Positions 43,148 to 57,454 of a DNA stretch of 64,000 bases are shown piece by piece. Position numbers and translations under genes: made by a program. Position 1 is the first letter of the stretch. Each line of letters opens with the position of its first letter. The notes below the pieces were generated by a model that saw only the letters and a list, made by a program, of their open reading frames with translations, was not told where the DNA came from and ran no database searches. Source of the stretch: Oasisia sp. SBJ-2009 (Eukaryota > Annelida > Polychaeta > Sabellida > Siboglinidae); contig OZ024867.1 in assembly GCA_964017155.1 (NCBI GenBank), positions 21,218,780 to 21,282,779 of the forward strand. The letters are read 5' to 3'.

Positions 43148-43663
43148 CTGCAAAATGGACAATGATTACATTTTGATGCTGTATACTTGGATTCATTCGT
43201 TGCAAATAAAAATTAGCCCTTTTACCAAAACCCTTTGTCTTCCCAAAATATAGTGCATATAATTCTATATTCTCAAACTAAGTAAAGTATGAATATTTTA
43301 CTCTTCGCATTTTACTAACTGCTGTTTAACGCAAAATATATGTGTAACTGTTACATCGGTCTACATGATTTATTGTCCATGCTACATCTGCCTAGTACCA
43401 ACGCAAAACGTATAGTCTACATTTAGCCTTCACCTCACTGAGGTTGTCGATCACGTTAAATGTCAGAGCAAAATGAATGTAGAGAGCGTGATCATAAAAG
43501 GGCGTTATTCTGTCGTAAACTAACCTGCCAAGCCATTTGTTAAGGTGCGTTATTGTGGTTCAACATTAACAATCGACACAAATGCGTTAATGTCGTTATT
43601 AATTGATTATGTAATCTGTGTTTAGGACGCTTTGGCATAATCCCTGCAGTGTATCGTCCATAC

Positions 43664-44942
43664 CTTGTACTCTCTGGTCTACTGCCTGTACTGTGAGGTC
43701 TGTTGCCTGCATTCTTTGGTCTAACGCCTGCATCGTCGCATCCAGGCCTTGTACATTCTGATCTGTTGCCTGCATTGCCTGGTCTAAGATCTCTACCGAC
43801 TCTTCCAGGCCTTGTACATTCTGATCTGTTGCCTGCATTGCCTGGTCTAAGATCTCTACCGACTCTTCCAGGCCTTGTACATTCTGATCTGTTGCCTGCA
43901 TTGCCTGGTCTAAGATCTCTACCGACCCATCCAGGCGTTGTACATTCTGATCTGTTGCCTGCATTGCCTGGTCTAAGATCTCTACCGACTCTTCCAGGCC
44001 TTGTACATTCTGATCTGTTGCCTGCATTGCCTGGTCTAAGATCTCTACCGACTCTTCCAGGCCTTGTACATTCTGATCTGTTGCCTGCAGTGCCTGGTCT
44101 AAGATCTCTACCGACCCATCCAGGCGTTGTACATTCTGATCTGTTGCCTGCATTGCCTGGTCTAAGATCTCTACCGACCCTTCCAGGCCTTGTACATTCT
44201 GATCTGTTGCCTGCATTGCCTGGTCTAAGATCTCTACCGACTCTTCCAGGCCTTGTACATTCTGATCTGTTGCCTGCATTGCCTGGTCTAAGATCTCTAC
44301 AGACCCTTCCAAGCGTTGTACACTCTGATCCACCGCACGCACTGAGAGGTCTAACACTTGCACTGTTCCATCAAGCGACATGTACCTCTGTCTCTCTACG
44401 TCGAGCAGTTGTTGCAGACGGACGCTCTCCGCAGTGATCACGGGGTCTACTGCCCACTGTCTCATCACAGTCGGGTTCCAGTGCAGTTGGGCGTAGATGA
44501 TGTTCAAACATGTCAATTTCTGGTTGAAGTCTGCTTGCGTTAAAGACGCTGAATTGGCGTGTGCCAGTGAATTGCGCAGCTCGCGTAATTCGTCTACGCG
44601 TTCACTATCCGTGATTGGATGTGGTCTCGGGACACGCCTGGGCTTCGGCAGGAGAACTCCCGAGAAGAGCAAGCAGGTAACAAGTGCGGTGCTATCAAAT
44701 GTTTCCGTTTTCCCTTGTCTGATGACATTGGAAATATGTGGTGGTGGGTTCCTTGCAGTAAAATTGGCGATGAAAAATTCCCCTGTTGCCCTGTTATCTC
44801 CCCAAGCAAAGCCAAACCGCGCTTGGAATTTTGCTTTAAGCATTGCACGAAGATGACTGGGAACATCGTCCAGCAATATGTGGGCTATGCGCAAGAAACG
44901 CTCTTGGTCGTCTGTCAATGACGCAGCACTCATGGTGAATTC
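43664..44942 (-). CDS. HEPN-NACHT-LRR gene, exon 1 (HEPN domain, coiled-coil repeats)
   Basis: The coding start is ATG at 44933, eight bases after an acceptor (TTTCTTTCAG), so a non-coding exon lies upstream. An earlier in-frame ATG lies 5' of that acceptor and was rejected. Residues 1-165 form a HEPN domain of the DZIP3 type: ERFLRIAHILLDDVPSHLRA, RFGFAWGDNR, and the diagnostic RX4H motif RELRNSLAHA with Arg120 and His125. HEPN domains with this motif are often metal-independent RNases; activity here is an inference. Residues about 200-420 are a coiled coil made of nine nearly identical 21-residue units (VEILDQAMQATDQNVQGLEE). The exon ends at CAAG|GTATGG in phase 1, matching exon 2. The opposite-strand frame over the repeat (LPALPGLRSLPTLPG) is a shadow. 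Confidence 0.9.
43770..44310 (-). repeat. 63-bp coding minisatellite (nine units)
   Basis: Units are nearly identical at the DNA level, including synonymous sites. Variation is limited mainly to the Gly-Leu-Glu-Glu/Arg-Leu-Asp-Gly position. Each unit is three heptads, so unit number can change without breaking frame or heptad register. Confidence 0.95.
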
Positions 44943-45530
44943 TGAAAGAAAATTAATCACAGTCAAGAGGAAATAATACATTGTTTTATGATTTACACAC
45001 TTTATGTTTTACCTATCCTGATATTTCAGCAGCAAAAACGCATTGATGTATTTCTTTGAGTTAAATGAGGTACTGAAACATTATACGTGTACTTTGTATA
45101 ATAATCCTTCAGCTTAGCTATGTATAAGTAGTTTAGTTGAGTATAATTGTTGTCTGTTTAGTGTCGGTAAGTAGAGTTGGTTGCCGACTATAACCATCAT
45201 ATATTTATTAAACAGATCAGGCCACGTGTGACCTGGTCGAAGATTTATTACATTGATATGGTCTGAATGTATATGCTGGCACCATAATCGTTACTGTGTA
45301 TAGCCATTTTTGTGACTTTCACTACCCAATGAGAAGACAAAAATCAAGCAGTTGACATTCGATAGTTTTTGGGGATATTTTTGCCTTATAAACTATTCAA
45401 GTCCAATTTTTTAGCGCCTTCATTAATTTACAACATTTCTATTGCCTGAAAACAATTATTCTCAATGTGTATTTCATTACCTTTCAATGTCATATTTAGT
45501 TTAAACATATGAGAATCAATAAATACTAGA
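44943..45530. other. 5' flank of the receptor gene
   Basis: It should contain an intron and the 5' UTR exon of the gene, but neither the exon nor a promoter could be pinned down. Confidence 0.3.
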
Positions 45531-45722
45531 CTACACTAATTGTTCGCGCTCTCGGCGTCTTGCACACTGGTTGGTGTACACGTGAACTAAATGGCTGATA
45601 CGAAGGTGGTCAGACTGCCATGTTGTACGGCAGGTTGTTGCATCTCTGTTAAACTCTTTCCGTTGAACGTGGATGCGTTGCCAAACTATTGGCTCAAACA
45701 CGTCACGTCGTGTGACTGCGTC
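45531..45722 (-). CDS. Possible exon of unknown function
   Basis: An open segment after a TATTTTGTTTTAG acceptor reads DVFEPIVWQRIHVQRKEF and HLVHVYTNQCARRRER and then stops. No domain is recognised and no partner exon is seen. It could also be chance. Confidence 0.2.
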   Translation of the reverse strand, partial: DAVTRRDVFEPIVWQRIHVQRKEFNRDATTCRTTWQSDHLRISHLVHVYTNQCARRREREQLV

Positions 45723-45749
45723 TAAAACAAAATATAATCCGTAAAGTAG

Positions 45750-47270
45750 CACTGAACACTATGTCACATACGCAAATCTTGAACCGTCGAAGGACCCTAC
45801 TGTTTGAAAGCTCAAACACTGAGCATTGCCGATGACGTGAGACATTGTCTTTTGTGGTGGTGTTTCTTGCAAACCTGAACACTCGCAGAATGCTGTACAC
45901 ATATATTCTTCAAATCACATAATAATTTTCAATCAGTGAATTGTGTGCTGCTTACGGTTTTGTTAGAAACACCATGGGAAGCACCATTGAATACAAAATA
46001 AGTGTGTTTGCTTTTCTGCAAATTCCACTACCAATTATACGCGATGTTTCCGGTGTCGTGATCCCAGATTCGGCCGAGCCAAAATGCGGCATAGAAATGC
46101 CGAATATGATACCGCGACAGTAGCGGGCCAGGATTCTCAGTTGTCACTAACTAAGTTAGTAAAATATCAAATATTCTAACATAATTGTTATTCTGCAAAC
46201 TATGTTAAATAAGAATGCAAGCGCTGAATTCGTTTTGAGGAAACTCGGCCGGGCGTGACGCATATCATCGACGCTACGTCAGAGCAGGAGAGGGAACTAC
46301 GCATACGCATGTGTGGTATGCATTTTTCCGAATCTGGACCCGGCTCATTCTAAGCCCATCACACCGATCTGTGTATGCATGAGAAGCCAGATCGCCACAA
46401 AGGAGCGTCAATAAAGAATGTGCGACGACGCTTGACACGAGGCACCATTCATGAGGCGAACTGCGTTTACTACAATAAACTATAGTACAGATTGTCCTGA
46501 TAATGTGCCGCATTAGCAGTGACTGGTTTGGACACGGTCTATTGCGTCTCAATAATGCCAAATAGTATTATACAGAAACATAATTAGTACGGATGTGGTT
46601 ATCCAACACAGAGGCAATTCCATAACCCCGATCATGATTAGTTCTATAATTAGCCTACGTTAAATTATTATATATATACAACATTTACAGGGAAAAATTA
46701 GCTCATATAATGCCCTGTGTTAGTATTGAATAGCATACTAGCCACATACAAACGTTAACATGTCGGAGACAGATTGTGTCGAAACACTGTTAATTTACCA
46801 TTTCATGCAGTTGGAGCAATATAAAAAACCACGCACAATGTGCCGTGTGATATTTTTACAATAAAGAATTGTCTTTAAATAATTCATTGTTTGTTCTTTA
46901 TGTTTTCTTAAAAACACCAATAAAAACATCCTTGAATAACGGTAACTAAATATGTTTCTACAACTACCACTACCGATAATAAAACGCGACGTTGGTAAGT
47001 GATTCGCTGGACCACACCTGTCAGCCCGGTGAGGCTGTTCTGGTCATAAAGACACAAAGGAACGACTATAACAAATATGCGACGTAGCATGACACGAGGC
47101 ACCATTCATGAGACGTAGAGCATAAAGCATGTGCGACGAAGCATAACACCATTCATAAGCCGTTCAGCGTCAACCAACCATTACCCGATAGTGTGCCGCA
47201 CAAGGAGCAATTGCCTTGACACGTTATAATGCGTCTCAATGAATTCAACCAGTAATCTACGGATATAGGA
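45750..47270. other. No gene seen
   Basis: Two short stretches near 46375-46470 and 47080-47170 share GAGGCACCATTCATGA-like and TAAAG(A/C)ATGTGCGACG words, so a diverged duplication may be present. Nothing coding. Confidence 0.4.
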
Positions 47271-47278
47271 GAAGGAGA

Positions 47279-47418
47279 AGGGGGAGGGGGGAGGGGAGAG
47301 GGGAGAGGGGAGAGGGGAGAGGGGAGAGGGGAGAGGGGAGAGGGGAGAGGGGAGAGGGGAGAGGGGAGAGGGGAGAGGGGAGAGGGGAGAGGGGAGAGGG
47401 GAGAGGGGAGAGGGGAGA
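47279..47418 (+). repeat. (GGGGAGA)n minisatellite, copy 1
   Basis: About twenty 7-bp GGGGAGA units, purine-only on this strand. Confidence 0.97.
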
Positions 47419-47559
47419 GAGAAGAGAGATGAGAGAGTGAGAGTGGGACATGCTAAACAATGATTTAATGGCAGAGGAATGCTCTTCATTGGGAGATACT
47501 GTATGTAAACATAATATTGTTTTATGATTTTTTTTCAGGGAAAAACATGTCCTCCGTCT

Positions 47560-48045
47560 AGCAAGAGAAACCGGCTATTTCTGGTGAAAGCCATTGTCCG
47601 GTCCATGGCGGTGTTATAGTGCATACGAACACTCAGTAGGTGGCAGCACACTAGGTGGAATATGGTGTATTTTCCGCAATCTGATATAAAGATATCTCGG
47701 TAAACATGTGCTGACCACTGTCATATATAATTATATACTAATGACGACTTGAAAAAGCGATAATATAATCACTGTAACCTACTGTCAAATTCGTTTCAAT
47801 AAGCAAGAAGAAGGGAACATCAAGTAATACGAAGCCCTCTCATATCTTTCGTGCTAATCTTTACTATGTCGCCTTTGTGTAAGAAACCGTCATCTTCACA
47901 CATGAATATTTGACAAATAACGACAGACAATGGCATGTAGGCCACACACGCACATTAAAACACCATTCATTCTATATCGGTATCTGCGTGTTGACGACTG
48001 CTTCACCCGGCTACCATGTTCTTGTCATAGTCATAATATAACTTA
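47560..48045 (+). repeat. Duplicated segment, copy 1
   Basis: This matches 50262-50700 with roughly constant offset: GGCTATTTCTGGTGAA, GGTGTTATAGTGCATACGAA, TAATACGAAGCCCTCT, TTCGTGCTAATCTTTACTA and GTCATCTTCACACAT occur in the same order. Both copies follow a GGGGAGA minisatellite. Confidence 0.88.
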
Positions 48046-49700
48046 CCTGTGCGAAGAAACCGCTTCCACAAATTTCACGACACCATCAGTCTCGTTCTAT
48101 CTTTGTCTTCTGTGAATTTCCTGATTGTATATGTCCCAATAAGATGTTTGTTTCCGAAAAACACTTCTGATCCATGGATGTAGGTGCGCCGAGACGACGC
48201 TAAACACACGGTTGCTACGACGCCAATGGCTTCATGGCGACGTCCGTAAGGCAAGACAATCACTGGCGTAGTTCAATGTCCCACTCGGCAGACAGGTGTA
48301 AATCTGTCATATTTAATGTTCGTGTCTTGTAGTCACTTGTAAACGATAGTTTGTTCCGTATAACATATTATGAGTTCACTGGCGATCATCTAACGAAGTT
48401 CAGAAATATTTCCCATAGTCACCTGTCAGTGTAGTATCGCGTCAACATATACATGGCGTTGCTAGCAACGACATGTCACCTTTCGTATCTTGTATTACTC
48501 CGCGAAAAAGTTCATATAGGCCGTCGAAATAAAATGTCTCCTTCCGTTGCCGACATCCAATTCTTTCTTGACACACAATACAGTTCAACGACAATATCTA
48601 AATCACCGGTATTTTAACCTTATACGACCAAATTGCGCACATGTTTCCAGTTACATAAAAGACATGACAGAAGACGCTTACTACGGCCCTCCTGTCTTTG
48701 ACGTCGGTGCACGCGCAGGTCGACACGTAGGTTGTCTCTACACATTTGTTTACGCCGCTCCCGTTGTATTCATCGGCACCGACGCGCTCTGTGTAACAAT
48801 GAACCAATGCGTGCGTGACTCAGCTATGGTGATTCCAATAGACATAGCATGGCCGTTCACAATATGTCTCGTCCCGGCGATTTGGGTAGATTAGCGAGTA
48901 AAGTGGACATCCCAACTTACTGTCAGTATGATGGGTGACATTCGTGATTATCCAGTGCCTTTTTGTCGTGTTCTTGTCAAATCTACAGATGATTTGAGAT
49001 CTGCAGAACAGCAGGTCAACAATGCACGACTAATAATCATGCTTGTCGTTCAAACACCCGACTCGAAACACCTGCTTAGACCACTCTGAAAGATAATTAA
49101 TCAAAATCACGAAAAAAAGTATACTTCTGACACCAATGTTGTAAACGGTGCTTGGCGTCTGGTCGACGACATCACAACTATAAGTAAGCGTGGTATACTT
49201 GCAGTCTGTTGTCGTCTTCCTTGCCTCACACACGTATTACGTAGCCACCTGAATGACTGCCACTGTGACGGCCTATAGCGACGACGATTGGACGTTGCAT
49301 TATAGGTTCTTTATTCACAGTAACAGCACAGTGTACAATGGTTGCACCCCTTATATACATGACAAAGGGGGCGTTCCGGGGCGTTGCCCAGAGTGGCTAA
49401 TTTGCAGCTACCCAGGCTGTCCTGGCCTACCACATTCGTCCCTCCTTATCATGTTTTAAGGCTAATCACACTTTCCCTTCTATTAAGGACTCCGAATACA
49501 ATTTCGCAACATATAACATATAATGACAATAACCCTGGCCTACCACAATACAATACGTTTTAACTTTCCTTTCATAACAGGCAGAATACCCCAGGATAGC
49601 AGTCTTTCTCATAGTGAATAATACAAATACGTCCGGGTTAGCGAAACTATAATATGCCCATCGGTCATAATGCATATTTTTCTACATAACATGTTCCCGG
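48046..49700. other. Unresolved cysteine-rich minus-strand frames
   Basis: Minus-strand segments 48807-48598 (VNKCVETTYVSTCACTD) and 49233-49030 (CEARKTTTDCKYTTLTYSCD) are cysteine-rich and could be exons of a small secreted protein. However, no start, signal peptide or convincing splice pair was found, and a plus-strand frame overlaps the first. Treated as undetermined. Confidence 0.25.
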
Positions 49701-49714
49701 CGTATAACCAAGAC

Positions 49715-49930
49715 ATATATTTCCAAGACAGGTAATTGGATATATAGTCATATGTTGCATTATTTATATGATGTTTATATTTACTACTGAACACGTGCAA
49801 TTCTTCAGAGTTAATTTCGCTCTTACTTTAGTCAACCTATGGTTATAAATGATACACTAATGTTATGTGTCGCTTCAACTCCTCCAGTTAAAATACAACT
49901 CCACCTTCAATTTGTTCTTATTTCATAATT
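49715..49930 (+). repeat. Second duplicated segment, copy 1
   Basis: This matches 50750-50955: AAGACAGGT(A/C)ATTGGATATATA, TTTACTACTGAA(C/T)ACGTGCAA and TATTTCGCTCTTACT-like words in order. Confidence 0.8.
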
Positions 49931-50057
49931 GCTATTACATAATTATTAGTTAGTCATGCCCATAAATAGACACAATTTGCTGATGTTGGTCGGCGGCTGC
50001 ATCTCAATGATAGCAGATAGCTTAGCTGGGTCCACGGTTTACCCTTCCTTCGTCGAT

Positions 50058-50233
50058 TTGGGAGAGGGGAGAGGGGAGAGGGGAGAGGGAAGAGGGGAGA
50101 GGGGAGAGGGGAGAGGGGAGAGGGGAGAGGGGAGAGGGGAGAGGGGAGAGGGGAGAGGGGAGAGGGGAGAGGGGAGAGGGGAGAGGGGAGAGGGGAGAGG
50201 GGAGAGGGGAGAGGGGAGAGGGGAGAGGGGAGA
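50058..50233 (+). repeat. (GGGGAGA)n minisatellite, copy 2
   Basis: About 25 units, the same unit as at 47279. Confidence 0.97.
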
Positions 50234-50261
50234 ATATATGCTCCTTCTAGCAAGGTCCTTC

Positions 50262-50955
50262 ACAAGAGAAACTGGCTATTTCTGGTGAACGCCATTGTCC
50301 GCTCCACTACGGTGTTATAGTGCATACGAACACTCTGTACGTGGCAGCACGCTATGTAGAATATTGTGCATTTTCAACATATGTTGACTACAGTTAGATA
50401 TAATTATGTACTATTGACGAGTTGACAATGCGATAATATAGTCACTGTATCCTCCTGTACCATTCGTTTCCGCTAAAAAAGAAGAAGGGTACATTACGTA
50501 ATACGAAGCCCTCTGATACCCTTCGTGCTAATCTTTACTAAATCGTCTTTGTGTAAGAAAACGTCATCTTCACACATAAATGTTTGAACAATAACGACAG
50601 TCAGCGGCCACACGCGCTATAAGACACCATTAATTCTATATCGTCATCTGCGTTTTAAAGACTGCTTCACACGTGCTACCACGCTCTTGTCATAATATAT
50701 CCATGGGTGAGCGTGCATTTTATTCTCCATAAAATGCTCTCGCATATAACATTTTACTAAGACAGGTCATTGGATATATAATTATATGGTGTGTAATATT
50801 TACTACTGAATACGTGCAATTTTTCATAGTATATTTCGCTCTTACTGTAGTCAACATATGGCTATGAGTAATACACTAACGCTAGGTGGCGCTTCAACTC
50901 CACTAGTTAATAAAACGCCGCCATTAATTTGGTCTTATTCCATCATTGAGATAAC
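50262..50955 (+). repeat. Duplicated segments, second copies
   Basis: 50262-50700 pairs with 47560-48045, and 50750-50955 pairs with 49715-49930. The two source blocks are separated by 1.7 kb in the first locus but adjacent here, so a deletion or insertion distinguishes the duplicates. Confidence 0.82.
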
Positions 50956-51243
50956 ATACTTATTTTATTGATATAAAATTGTTTTGTTGCCAACTTCATG
51001 AAAATTGTAAACATAAGTAGTCAATCCTATTAATTTCATTTTACTCTCTTGTTACTTCAATGTTTCGTTGGTCCCTCTTTTTCGTGAGTAAATCGTTGTT
51101 GTTACTGTGAGTCGTCACAGCGTTAACAAGCTTGAGAACAACGTTGTACCAATTACAATGTATACTGCGTTACATGAAATGAGTCAAAGCTAGCAACCCA
51201 TGTGTACAGACAAAAGTAAATGGTCGCCTTAAAGGGCCCAGGT

Positions 51244-54219
<2,976 letters not shown>

Positions 54220-54380
54220 CTGGCGCCGTCGAGTGAAATTAAAGTCAGAATTAGTTAGTTGCTGAAGCCACTCTAGGAGCTTGTTTCGTATCCATGATTC
54301 AGAATGAAGAACACCAACTGTGATGACGTCGGTATTCGGTCTCCATGTCTGACAGGCCACGGCCGCCAGATGAATGACAA
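54220..54380 (-). CDS. Possible exon of unknown function
   Basis: 161 bp between CGTTGACAG and GTAAAG reads VVIHLAAVACQTWRPNTD, GVLHSESWIRNKLLEWL and FNFTRRRQ. It has plausible protein composition but no recognised domain or neighbouring exon. Confidence 0.25.
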
Positions 54381-54389
54381 CTGTCAACG

Positions 54390-55610
54390 ATGTAGTTTGT
54401 GTCTACAACAGTGTTGTCATAACCTCTGTGTTGATGACATCAATTAAAACATCCTGAATCACGACTGAAACGACAAAGCTCCTGCGTCGGTCACATCAGT
54501 CAACGATGAACGCTGAAAAGGACAGAAAGAACAGTTACGATATATGAGTCACAGTAACTATGTAATATGAATGTTTAAGATCATATAACTGTCAACAACG
54601 GGGCGCTGTGGGCGAGCGGCTGTTGGTAACTTGGAAGGGCCCAGAAAATACCCTGGATGGACCCTGCAACGAAGGACCTGGCAGATCTAGCCCTATGAAT
54701 AACAGTAACACCTCTACAATTTGTGCATACTGTCTGAACGTCGTCGTTTGTTAAACACGCGTTTAGCGCAACAAACTGTGTTACCGATAAGTCTTACCAA
54801 ATGCGCTACTTGGGCACTCTGCGATCTGCATATTTGTGTAAGTATCGTCACCCGGTCAATGGGCCATCTGCATATTTCGTTAAATAATCTGGCCGACAAT
54901 CATTAACATATTTAAATCACCATGTACATATCCAGCAAATCTTAGTATAGTTGCCTGATCATTAAATTAAGTATCACTATATAACAACGTATTAAACTAC
55001 GAAACAATTCTAACGCATTTAGCGGTGCAAAACCCCGACATTACGTAGCCATAATCTTTCGTGTCTTACATCAAACCTTGCTTGATAAACAAACACATTG
55101 TAAACATCTTGTTGAAACTACTTTGTGTTGCTCAACATTGCTTGTTGGTTGTTATAGCACTGTCATGGAATATATAGTAACACAATCCACGACGAATTAC
55201 TTACCTGACATGTACTGCTCCAAACAGGACATCGACGCCAGCGCAAGTTGTGTGAGTGTCCACGCCCAGGTAACAGGGCGCTTAAGTAGCGGCCGGTGAC
55301 GTCGCCTACAATGGAATGCCGTTTAACCGGATCGGCCAAAAATAAACGTGGCGTCATCGTCTCCGCCCCCAGAGTACAGCCAGCCCGATGTCATATGCTT
55401 ATGTATATGTTCCTTATTACTATTAGTTAAGGTAATTCCACTCATGTTAGAGTTTTTTGAATATGTAAGAATATAGTGTTCCATAAATATGTGTTATGAT
55501 TTGGGTTTAATAGGCAGGCATGCAGTTGGAAATGTTGTGGCCGGGCTGGTCACGGTTCAACGCACTGTGACCCTAAAATCTGTTCATTGTCGACTACACT
55601 GTGACCGTTC
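54390..55610. other. No gene seen
   Basis: Short frames only, with no domain or repeat recognised. Confidence 0.4.
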
Positions 55611-55775
<165 letters not shown>

Positions 55776-56089
55776 CCCCAGTATCAATATGATAGGTATG
55801 TGAGCAAAACACTACACCTGTTTGATGGGTACAGTTTATGTTTAATAATAACATTTAATTTGTGTTGCACTTATATGACTTGCACGTTAAAAACACAGTG
55901 CCATTCGACCGATTCGGTGAAGTTGACACACGCGACTGCACACAGAGCAGCCCCTTTCACCAACATGCCCCGTGTGCAAACACGCGTGCATCAACATGCA
56001 TTATCACCAGAACATCTGCACGCAGCCACGCGCACGCACTGACACGAACGCGCCCAAACTACGGCAAAGGCACACACGGGCGTATGTAG

Positions 56090-56310
56090 GCAGAAGCCCA
56101 CAGATGCAGAGACGCGATCAGACGCGCATGCATGCACATGCACGACGCACGCACATGCACATACGCGCGCATACACATACTATTTCTACCTCTCACACAC
56201 ACGCATACATGCATATACGCACACCACACACGCAGACGCACACACACACGCACACACGCACGCGTATACATACGCACACATACACATACACAAACATGCG
56301 TACATACAAA
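56090..56310 (+). repeat. Imperfect CA/CG/TA-rich tract
   Basis: Degenerate GCACACACG/CATACACATA sequence, probably an eroded microsatellite. Confidence 0.7.
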
Positions 56311-56579
56311 GTAATGCTCCAATACAGCGCGCTTCGTCAAGTGCCCACACTCACACAAGAACACGCGATCACCCCACCTGTAGCACAATAGCGCTGACAC
56401 ACATACGTACGCATACACTCATGCCAACACTCATGCTGACGCACTCATGCATGCAAGTCTACCATTCACATGTATTCAACTGTTATCTTGAAGTTATTTA
56501 TACTGCGCGTGATTCACTTGTGATCGGCCTAGCGTCAGTATGGCAGCCACAGCGCGGTACAGTCTTGTTAACTTATGAC

Positions 56580-56880
56580 ACAGCTGTGACCGGAAGGGAC
56601 ATAGCGGGCATGAAGTCTTCACTCAGTCACGCCATTGATGAACACACAATTCACCACATGGCAAAACTATGTCATGTCACTCCCAGTTATACCAGGCGAT
56701 CAGTTGGAATTTCAAAAGTCGATATCTTTGTTCATACGTTCATTGAATGCACTCAGCAAGGCCAACTACAAAGACCGTCTTTCACACGGACAGGTCTATG
56801 TGGGCGGACCTGTGAGTCACCCTGGCGTGCTCGGCAGAATCAATCCGGCGTCATTCATAGGTGACACTTGTGCGCTGTAA
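56580..56880 (+). CDS. Unassigned open frame
   Basis: A frame from about 56610 to a stop at 56880 reads TTWQNYVMSLPVIPGDQLEF, SLFIRSLNALSKANYKDRL and YVGGPVSHPGVLGRINPASF. It looks protein-like and could be a terminal exon, but no domain is recognised and no clear acceptor was found. A second overlapping frame (56421-56864) is equally open, which lowers confidence. Confidence 0.25.
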
Positions 56881-57059
56881 TGCAACATAAATAAACCCAA
56901 TGAAAGCACACATATTGTCCAGATATAAAATGTGCTTTGGTAATATTTTTGGTTGACGTTGTATGTGGAAAACAAACTTACACAAAGTGTCTTTTGGTGC
57001 AGGGCACACAAGAGTAACTTGTTTTTCCCAAACTGATATCGTAGCACTTTTAAATAAAT

Positions 57060-57452
57060 AAATAAGTTAAGTATTAGTTTTAAAAATACATAATACTCGG
57101 TCTAGTGTATAATTAAATCACAATGATACTGATAAATGACAGTATATGTATTATTATTATTAGTAATAAATAGTGTAGTATATGTTAAAAATAATAATAA
57201 TAATTACGTAACAGTAATGTCAATAAATAAGTGTATGATTATGTATTGATAATATTACCAAATAATCTAGTAAAAAAAAATCATTTCGAATTACATCAAT
57301 ATGCAATACGAAACAAATGTGTCTTCAGTTGACGTTTGAAACTGGTGAGATTGTCACAAGTCTTAATGACTGTTGGCAAATTGTTCCATAGGGACGCAGC
57401 AGCGACAGCGAACGAGCACTCTCCAGCTTTGGTGCGGGTACGCTTCACTTCT
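57060..57452 (-). mobile_element. CR1-like LINE 3' fragment, inverted
   Basis: On the minus strand from 57452: RTRTKAGECSFAVAAASLWN, NLPTVIKTCDNLTSFKRQLK and THLFRIAY with a stop at about 57298, then an AT-rich 3' end with ATT repeats near 57150. It lies back to back with the plus-strand LINE that starts at about 57455. Confidence 0.8.
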
Positions 57453-57454
57453 AT

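Noticed and set aside
43703..44437. 244-codon plus-strand frame rich in LPALPGLRSLPTLPG
   Set aside because: It is the antisense shadow of the 63-bp coding repeat. The minus strand carries the HEPN motif, splice sites and continuity with the NACHT exon.
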